This document shows, piece by piece, positions 1 to 3,641 of a DNA stretch of 6,355 nucleotides (its first letter is position 1; each line of letters opens with the position of its first letter). Source of the stretch: Phycisphaerales bacterium. GTDB taxonomy: Bacteria > Planctomycetota > Phycisphaerae > UBA1845. The notes beneath the pieces are model-generated. The model was not told the DNA's origin. It made no database searches and saw only the letters and a program-made list of their open reading frames with translations. A program made the translations under genes and the position numbers. Location of the stretch: assembly GCA_030612785.1 (NCBI GenBank), contig JAUWNF010000205.1:1-6355 (forward strand), in the 5' to 3' direction.

Positions 1-96
1 TTTCGGTGCTGCGTTCCACCAGAGTTCCACTGGCGGCCAAAACCAGGGGGTTGCGTAGGTGTCCCGAATTGCTCTAAGCCGTTATCCCACAAGCAC

Positions 97-143
97 TCGG
101 GGCGACGGGATTCGAACCAGCGACCTCCTGCTCCCAAAGCACG
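97..143 (-). tRNA. tRNA-Pro(TGG) 3' fragment, likely integration scar
   Basis: Read on the minus strand this is the 3' part of a proline tRNA. It has an anticodon loop TTTGGGA (132-138, anticodon TGG with G37), the stem strand GCAGG, a five-base variable loop, the T loop TTCGAAT (110-116), and an acceptor strand CGCCCCG with discriminator A at 97. No CCA is encoded. The 5' half expected to pair with it (an acceptor beginning CGGGGCG, then a D arm) is absent: upstream of the anticodon stem the sequence stops resembling tRNA at about 143. The T stem carries one mismatch (T opposite C) and the anticodon stem one more, so it is probably not functional. Elements that integrate by tyrosine recombinase into tRNA genes leave such 3' fragments at their far end. 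In this orientation the element would extend to the right, with the complete tRNA beyond it. That last step is inference. Confidence 0.75.
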
Positions 144-676
144 ACAAGCATCACGCCGAAAAACTCAGGAATCGCTTTGCTGACAGCATGTTACCGCGCC
201 TGACTGCGTTTCGCAATCGTTAGCATTCCTCATCATTCACCCGCATTCGTGAGCGTGTAATCGCGGTACGGCCCGCCAAAAACAGTACGTACTGTTTTTG
301 CCTGGTGCTCTGCCGAAGACCGCAGAATCCACCGGCCGGCTCAGGATCCTCCACCGACGGGTCAAGCAACTTGATCCCCGCCGACGTGATTGTGGCGCAA
401 TCTGGTCGTGGCTGATATCCTGGTGGAGGGGAAGCAGGAAGATGTTGGGTTTCGATGGAGCGACGGAGATGTGACGATGGAATCGACTGCAATTGAAGAA
501 GCGCTTACTGACGACCTGGGGCACGACCAGCAGACGCCCTCTCTGCACGCCATCGCCCGTTGCCCGAAATCCCTTGAGCGGTGCCTGCACCGGTTGCTCG
601 ATTTGCTGGGCGCATACTGGGAGGAGTTCCGTGGGCCGGGCGGATCAACCTTGGCGACGGTGTGCAACAGCTTCGC
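144..676. other. Stretch without a recognisable gene
   Basis: I see no convincing protein or RNA gene here. Long open frames exist on both strands. The most protein-like is on the plus strand: an ATG at 477 preceded by GGAG would give 91 residues ending at 752, beginning MESTAIEEAL. I recognise no family in it, and its last part runs antisense to the IS630 transposase remnant, so it may be chance. A minus-strand frame (362-802) continues the transposase reading frame but loses all transposase character beyond 677. The perfect palindrome at 277-300 is the only clear structure. The stretch may be decayed mobile-element DNA. Confidence 0.5.
277..300. repeat. Perfect 24-bp palindrome
   Basis: The two 12-base halves, CAAAAACAGTAC and its exact complement, meet without a spacer between 288 and 289. 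As DNA it has the form of a binding site for a dimeric regulator or recombinase. As RNA it would form a short hairpin preceded by an A run and ending in a U run, so a weak bidirectional terminator is an alternative. No gene on either side identifies its role. Confidence 0.8.
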
Positions 677-802
677 GGCCGCGGCGAGCAGGGTCATCCT
701 GGCTCGGTCCCTTTGCCGAACCGAAATCCTGCGTCCTCGTGACCAACATTGAAGTGTCGTCCGTTCTTTCTTTGTGAGCTTGATACTTGGCGCTACTCGC
801 AT
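677..802 (-). pseudogene. IS630-family transposase, N-terminal remnant
   Basis: The first 42 codons from the ATG at 802 read as the start of an IS630-type transposase. The phrases KLTKKERTTLQCWSRGR and RQRDRARMTLLAAA match the pattern of the N-terminal helix-turn-helix region of that family (an acidic/basic helix, W-x-R-G-R, then RARI/MxLLAA). After residue 42 the similarity ends, although the frame stays open to a TGA at 362. The rest of the DNA-binding domain and the whole DDE catalytic domain are missing, so it cannot transpose. The start is supported by GAGGAGG about five bases upstream and by a near-consensus promoter (822-850). Any protein made would be a chimera of the transposase N-terminus with unrelated sequence. 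Confidence 0.65.
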
Positions 803-821
803 CCGAACCTCCTCGAACGCA

Positions 822-850
822 ATAATACGACAGAGGAAGGCCGAAGTCAA
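822..850 (-). promoter_or_regulatory. Sigma70-type promoter of the IS630 remnant
   Basis: On the minus strand there is a -35 TTGACT (850-845), a 17-base spacer and a -10 TATTAT (827-822). A start of transcription near 815 would leave only a short leader containing the GAGGAGG ribosome binding site before the ATG at 802. The promoter fires away from the tRNA-Arg gene. Confidence 0.6.
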
Positions 851-938
851 GATAATGCCCATCAATTTTGAATCAGACCACTAGATCTGGTATTACACAT
901 TCCGCCCAGGGGAATATCCGTTAGAATGGCCTCGCGTC

Positions 939-1012
939 GCGCCCGTAGCTCAATTGGATAGAGTGGCTGACTTCGAATCAGTAGGTTGGAGGTTCGAGTC
1001 CTCCCGGGCGCA
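939..1012 (+). tRNA. tRNA-Arg(TCG)
   Basis: A complete cloverleaf is visible. The acceptor stem is GCGCCCG/CGGGCGC with discriminator A at 1012. The D-arm region begins TAGCTCAATTGGATAGAG. The anticodon stem GCTGA/TCAGT closes the loop CTTCGAA, giving anticodon TCG at 973-975, and the T loop is TTCGAGT. The tRNA therefore decodes CGA-type arginine codons. CCA is not encoded. A TAGAAT at 922-927 could be the -10 of its promoter with a very short leader; TTGAAT (868-873) with TATTAC (891-896) at 17-base spacing is an alternative. The toxin gene converges on it with 18 bases between them. Confidence 0.95.
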
Positions 1013-1030
1013 TTCTTGTAACGCTTTGCA

Positions 1031-1297
1031 TCACCTACCCTTCCGGTACACGTCCCGACGATGCCCGACGCACAGCACCAGCACGACCAAGCGATCGTCA
1101 TGGATTTCGTAGACTACGCGATACCCGCCCACACGAGCGCGCCACAGGTTTTCATCGCCTTGCGGTTTGACCGCACCTTCCGGCCTGGGATTTTCGCCCA
1201 GCAGTTCCAACAACCGCACGATCCGGCGTTGGGTCGCACGATCCAACTTGCGTATCACCTTGGCGACGGATGGCTTGACGATTACTCGATACGCCAC
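1031..1297 (-). CDS. RelE/ParE-superfamily toxin
   Basis: This is an 88-residue toxin of the RelE/ParE fold. Family members of the RelE branch cut mRNA on the ribosome, while ParE members poison gyrase. The N-terminal helices contain AKVIRKLDRATQRRI (12-26), followed by LLELLGENPRPEG (29-41). The core strand motif is WRARVGGYRVVYEI (52-65), and the C-terminal strand and tail are LVVLVLCVGHRRDVY (70-84). The arginines in GGYR and HRR and the final Tyr84 are in the places where RelE-type nucleases keep catalytic residues, so I favour an mRNA interferase, without proof. The start codon is GTG, one base after the antitoxin stop, with GAGG inside the antitoxin gene as ribosome binding site, so the two are translationally coupled. 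A 79-bp near-identical copy of its 5' part lies at 3536-3614. Confidence 0.9.
   Translation of the reverse strand: MAYRVIVKPSVAKVIRKLDRATQRRIVRLLELLGENPRPEGAVKPQGDENLWRARVGGYRVVYEIHDDRLVVLVLCVGHRRDVYRKGR
1191..1269. repeat. 79-bp direct repeat, copy 1 (in toxin gene)
   Basis: This part of the toxin gene (codons 10-36) recurs in the same orientation at 3536-3614 with only three mismatches (positions 1206, 1213 and 1214). The 55 bases from 1215 to 1269 are identical. The two copies are 2345 bp apart and enclose the rest of the toxin-antitoxin operon and the FGE-fold gene. Confidence 0.97.
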
Positions 1298-1298
1298 A

Positions 1299-1541
1299 CT
1301 ACAGCCTCAGTTCGTCCCGGAGTTCATCTAAGGTCAGTCTGCCTTTTTCTCGGCGGGCGCGCTTGGCCGCTCGCACGTCCTCGCGTTCCTCCAGCGCTTC
1401 CAACCGCTCCAGGTCCGACAGAGACACGATCGCCGCGCACGGTTTGCCGTGACGCTCCAGAACCACGCGCTCACCCTGGTAGGCGACGCGATTGAGCGCG
1501 TCCGCCATGTTGTTCCGAATCTCGGCGACTCCGATGTTCAT
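1299..1541 (-). CDS. Phd/YefM-family antitoxin
   Basis: This is an 80-residue antitoxin that should bind and neutralise the downstream RelE-type toxin and repress the operon. Phd/YefM features are visible. The N-terminal DNA-binding half is MNIGVAEIRNNMADALNRV, then ERVVLERHGKPCAAIVSLSDLERLE (residues 24-48). The charged C-terminal part (EEREDVRAAKRARREKGRL, then LDELRDELRL) is the usual flexible toxin-binding tail. I start at the ATG at 1541 because AAGGGG lies just upstream of it, the family normally begins with this strand, and the other in-frame ATG at 1571 sits almost on the predicted transcription start. That longer form would add ten residues. The stop TAG is one base before the toxin start. 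Confidence 0.9.
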   Translation of the reverse strand: MNIGVAEIRNNMADALNRVAYQGERVVLERHGKPCAAIVSLSDLERLEALEEREDVRAAKRARREKGRLTLDELRDELRL

Positions 1542-1573
1542 AGGCTCTACCCCTTCTAGACCGATTGCCATTT

Positions 1574-1581
1574 ATGTACAT
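1574..1581. promoter_or_regulatory. Candidate YefM-type operator (TGTACA core)
   Basis: The palindrome ATGTACAT contains TGTACA (1575-1580), the core hexamer recognised by YefM in the E. coli yefM-yoeB operator. It touches the last base of the -10 box, so a bound antitoxin-toxin complex would block transcription. Autoregulation is inferred from family knowledge. Confidence 0.55.
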
Positions 1582-1608
1582 TATACCCTTTAAGCGCCAT
1601 CCGGTCAA
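1580..1608 (-). promoter_or_regulatory. Sigma70 promoter of the toxin-antitoxin operon
   Basis: On the minus strand there is a -35 TTGACC (1608-1603), a 17-base spacer and a consensus -10 TATAAT (1585-1580). Transcription would begin near 1573, leaving a leader of about 30 bases with the AAGGGG ribosome binding site before the ATG at 1541. Confidence 0.8.
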
Positions 1609-1640
1609 GCTCCGCACTTGGCATCGTCATACTCCGGTTT

Positions 1641-1654
1641 CCCGGGCGCCCGGG
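1641..1654. repeat. 14-bp GC palindrome
   Basis: CCCGGGC is followed directly by its complement GCCCGGG. It lies between the two divergent promoters. No role is evident. Confidence 0.6.
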
Positions 1655-1707
1655 CGTTCCCGCGCCTGGCAGCCTCGCAGCCGATTTGGCCAACGGAACC
1701 TGACGCT

Positions 1708-1725
1708 ATAAGGGAAAACCCTTAT
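1708..1725. repeat. Inverted repeat overlapping the -35 of the FGE-fold gene
   Basis: ATAAGGG and CCCTTAT flank AAAA in a seven-base-pair inverted repeat. Its right end touches the candidate -35 box at 1725-1730, so it could be an operator for a regulator of that promoter. This rests on position and symmetry only. Confidence 0.4.
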
Positions 1726-1753
1726 TGACCTACGGGGGACGGGTCGTCACAAT
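1725..1753 (+). promoter_or_regulatory. Candidate promoter of the FGE-fold gene
   Basis: TTGACC (1725-1730) is followed after 17 bases by CACAAT (1748-1753), a weak -10. Transcription would start near 1760 and give a leader of about 160 bases. It is the best match upstream of the gene but not a strong one. Confidence 0.4.
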
Positions 1754-1764
1754 GACAGCCTAGT

Positions 1765-1850
1765 AGGGTGGCGGATAGGCAACCTCCACACCCTGACAAT
1801 TTGTTTGGGAAGGCCGAAGAGAGATGCCTGCGGGCGCGCTCTCTCTTTTT
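1765..1850 (+). promoter_or_regulatory. Structured 5' leader with terminator-like hairpin
   Basis: Two stem-loops are visible upstream of the FGE-fold gene. The first pairs AGGGTG (1765-1770) with CACCCT (1789-1794) and encloses a small AGG/CCT stem. The second pairs AAGAGAGA (1817-1824) with TCTCTCTT (1840-1847), contains an inner GCC/GGC stem, and ends in further U residues (to 1850) like an intrinsic terminator. A third small stem GCCCG/CGGGC (1888-1902) ends right before the ribosome binding site AGAGGAGG (1903-1910). The layout would allow attenuation, but I match no known riboswitch class. Confidence 0.35.
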
Positions 1851-1917
1851 GTGGGACAAGGGCAGTTGGACGGGCAGGTGGAACGTGGCCCGGATTTCGG
1901 GCAGAGGAGGATACGAG

Positions 1918-3108
1918 ATGCGCGTGCGAAGACTGATGCTGCTGTTGGGCTTGGCGGTCGGGCTGGTTCTGTTGGGGGCTTCGTCGCCGGTGTGGGCGGT
2001 CGACTCGGATGGCGACGGCGTGGACGATGAGTTCGACGTATGCAACAACACACCACCCGGAACGGCGGTTGACGCCGAGGGGCGTCCCCTGGGCGACATT
2101 GATCCGGATTGCGACACGGACCTGGAGGACTACGCCCTATTTCAGCAGGGGTTCACCGGCCCGCTCGCGTATGTCGTGATCGACACCGTGCTCGTCGGCA
2201 ACCCGGGCAACGCCGGAGAAGATTCCGGCGATTGCGTCTCCAACGGTTACGGTCCATGCCGCGAATGCGGGGCGGTGGACTACGTCTACAACATCGGCAC
2301 CTACGAGGTCACCGCCGGGCAGTACCGGGATTTCCTGAACGCGGTGGACCCGGCGGGATCGAATCCATACGGGCTCTACAACAGCTCCATGGACAGCAGC
2401 TCGAACGGTTGCCAGATCACGTGGAATCCGGGAAGTTCGACCTACGACTTCAGCGGACGTCCAAGCGGGACGGAAGCTGACTGGGCCGACCGCCCGGTGA
2501 ACTACGTGTCCTGGGGCGATGCCGCTCGGTTCTGTAACTGGCTGCACAACGGCCAGCCGACGGGGCAGCTAACGGAGGACCCGACCCAGGATGCAGGCCT
2601 GACTGAGGACGGGTCTTACTACCTGGACGGGGCGACGACGGATGGTGAACTCATCGCGATCGTGCGTGAGCCGGACGCCACGTGGGTGATCCCGTCGGAG
2701 GACGAGTGGTACAAAGCGGCGTATCACTACAACGACGGTGTGACCGGGAACTACTGGGATTACCCGACGGGATCGAACACGGCGCCGACGTCCGAGGCCC
2801 CGCCGGGCACGAACATGACGAACGGCTCGGCGAACTGCTACGGCAGCGATTACGCGATAGGCGGCCCGTACTACAGAACCGAGGTTGGCGCGTACAATGC
2901 CAAGCCGTCGGACAGTCCGTACGGCACGTTCGACCAGGGCGGGAACATCATGGAATGGAACGAAGCTGTGTTTTACGTTTCGTATCGTGGTATCCGCGGC
3001 GGGTCGTTCCACGACAACGACGGAATCCTGCACGCGGCGCCCCGCAACGGCGCCAGTCCGACGGTCGAGATCATCTACCACGGGTTTCGTGTCGCCGAAG
3101 TCCCCTGA
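1918..3108 (+). CDS. Secreted FGE/SUMF1-fold protein with dockerin-like segment
   Basis: This is a 396-residue exported protein. A signal peptide (MRVRR, then a long leucine-rich core, cleavage probably after VWA at 27) precedes a calcium-type segment. That segment is DSDGDGVDDEFDVCNNTPPG (29-48, thrombospondin-3-like) and DPDCDTDLEDYALFQQGF (62-79, dockerin-like). The rest (about 84-396) is a formylglycine-generating-enzyme fold. It shows NIGTYEVTAGQYRDFLNAV (125-143), NYVSWGDAARFCNWL (195-209), WVIPSEDEWYKAAY (256-269), DQGGNIMEW (339-347), RGGSF (360-364) and GFRV (389-392). The catalytic cysteines that true FGE enzymes carry after the RGGS region are absent (HDNDGILHAAPRNG), so sulfatase activation is unlikely; a structural or binding role is more plausible. 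The ATG at 1918 is chosen for its GGAGG ribosome binding site and for the signal peptide, although the frame is open back to 1768. The stop TGA follows CCC exactly where a PEP-CTERM tail is expected; see 3103-3169. Confidence 0.88.
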   Translation: MRVRRLMLLLGLAVGLVLLGASSPVWAVDSDGDGVDDEFDVCNNTPPGTAVDAEGRPLGDIDPDCDTDLEDYALFQQGFTGPLAYVVIDTVLVGNPGNAGEDSGDCVSNGYGPCRECGAVDYVYNIGTYEVTAGQYRDFLNAVDPAGSNPYGLYNSSMDSSSNGCQITWNPGSSTYDFSGRPSGTEADWADRPVNYVSWGDAARFCNWLHNGQPTGQLTEDPTQDAGLTEDGSYYLDGATTDGELIAIVREPDATWVIPSEDEWYKAAYHYNDGVTGNYWDYPTGSNTAPTSEAPPGTNMTNGSANCYGSDYAIGGPYYRTEVGAYNAKPSDSPYGTFDQGGNIMEWNEAVFYVSYRGIRGGSFHDNDGILHAAPRNGASPTVEIIYHGFRVAEVP

Positions 3109-3169
3109 GCACGCTTCGATAGCGCTGCTGGCTCTCGGCAGTCTGCTCGTGACCAGACGCCGACGGTAG
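3103..3169 (+). other. PEP-CTERM-like sorting tail in the +1 frame after CCC-TGA
   Basis: The FGE-fold frame reads GFRVAEVP and stops at TGA (3106-3108). Shifting +1 at the proline codon (CCC 3103-3105 to CCT 3104-3106) continues as EHASIALLALGSLLVT and then RRRR, with a stop at 3167-3169. Joined, this is EVPEHAS, a hydrophobic segment and a basic end: the layout of a PEP-CTERM signal with VPEH in place of VPEP, which exosortase systems use for sorting at the membrane. The full product would be 416 residues. Either a one-base change in the run of four C broke the gene, the base is a sequencing error, or CCC-TGA is a +1 recoding site. Confidence 0.75.
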
Positions 3170-3195
3170 CAGAGCTGACAAACCGAAATCTATCC

Positions 3196-3224
3196 CGGGT
3201 CGCTCCGCTGGGGCGGCCCGTTTT
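3196..3224 (+). terminator. Intrinsic terminator after the FGE-fold gene
   Basis: CGGGTCGCTCC and GGGGCGGCCCG form an 11-base-pair stem with two G-U pairs around the loop GCT (3207-3209), followed by TTTT and CATTT. It lies 27 bases after the stop of the +1-frame tail, as expected if that tail belongs to the transcription unit. Confidence 0.85.
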
Positions 3225-3496
3225 CATTTGACCATCCCTGCCAAGGTAGCGGCCTGCCATTTCTCAAAGTCATCTTTCGCAAGAGGCTCCGGCCGCGCGT
3301 CCAACCGCTGGCGTGAAAGCGGAGTCAACCCCAGTTCACCAGCCAGCCGCAGCAATGTCTTCGATGCGTCGGATGCAATCGCGCACGCTGGGTAACGCTT
3401 CCAGAGACCGTCGTGCGTCTGGTACGTCATCCCTTCTTTTGCGATGATGGCCCCAGCTTCGCGCCAAAGCGCCCACGTTTGGCAATGCGCGGCCAA
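3224..3496 (-). pseudogene. P27-family phage terminase small subunit, C-terminal fragment
   Basis: The frame encodes about 90 residues matching the C-terminal part of P27-type small terminases, which recognise phage DNA for packaging. LAAHCQTWALWREAGAIIAKEG corresponds in style to the family's 'L..YC..W..WREA...I...G' helix. YPACAIASDASKTLLRLAGE and LGLTPLSRQRL correspond to its 'NP...I...A...L.RL..ELGLTP.SR.R' signature. The N-terminal DNA-binding part is missing and no good start exists (only a TTG at 3496). Just upstream the sequence becomes a toxin-gene fragment in another frame. No large terminase subunit follows. It is a phage relic. Its stop codon overlaps the last base of the terminator of the opposing gene. 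Confidence 0.75.
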
Positions 3497-3535
3497 GTGA
3501 CCACCACCCGCCGAAGGTCGTCATCCTCGGGGGCG

Positions 3536-3614
3536 TTTTCGCCCAGCAGTCCCAACAGGCGCACGATCCGGCGTTGGGTCGCACGATCCAACTTGCGTAT
3601 CACCTTGGCGACGG
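3536..3614 (-). pseudogene. Duplicated 5' fragment of the RelE-type toxin gene (direct repeat copy 2)
   Basis: This piece reads VAKVIRKLDRATQRRIVRLL and continues GLLGENA, the same as residues 11-36 of the toxin at 1031-1297 except for one or two residues. At DNA level 76 of 79 bases match copy 1, including 55 identical bases (3560-3614). It has no start codon and no remaining toxin core. On its left it runs into the terminase fragment in a different frame, and on its right it stops 14 bases before the uvrA stop codon. It is a non-functional duplicate left by recombination. Confidence 0.9.
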
Positions 3615-3617
3615 TTG

Positions 3618-3641
3618 TACGCCTTCTTCTACGCCTTCTTG
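3618..3641. repeat. 12-bp tandem duplication at the uvrA 3' end
   Basis: TACGCCTTCTTC (3618-3629) is followed at once by TACGCCTTCTTG (3630-3641). On the minus strand this reads AAGAAGGCGTAG, containing the uvrA stop, then AAGAAGGCGTAC. It lies exactly between uvrA and the toxin-gene fragment and may mark the rearrangement that joined them. Confidence 0.8.

Noticed and set aside
1..96. Integrase or att core to the left of the tRNA fragment
   Set aside because: Only a short repeated TTCCAC (14-19 and 25-30) is visible; nothing codes recognisably for a recombinase within the window.
390..752. Plus-strand open frame of 120 residues
   Set aside because: No recognisable family and a TTG start. 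Its end is antisense to the IS630 remnant. An internal ATG at 477 has a weak ribosome binding site, so it is mentioned only in the description of the region.
862..1101. Minus-strand open frame of 79 residues containing PGRTRTSNLLIRSQPLYPIELRA-like sequence
   Set aside because: It is the antisense translation of the tRNA-Arg gene, a well-known false protein.
1768..1917. N-terminal extension of the FGE-fold protein
   Set aside because: The frame is open, but it lacks a ribosome binding site and would place the signal peptide internally. The ATG at 1918 has GGAGG and a standard signal peptide.
2137..3081. Long minus-strand open frames opposite the FGE-fold gene
   Set aside because: They are arginine/valine-rich shadows of the high-GC plus-strand gene with no start signals or family features.
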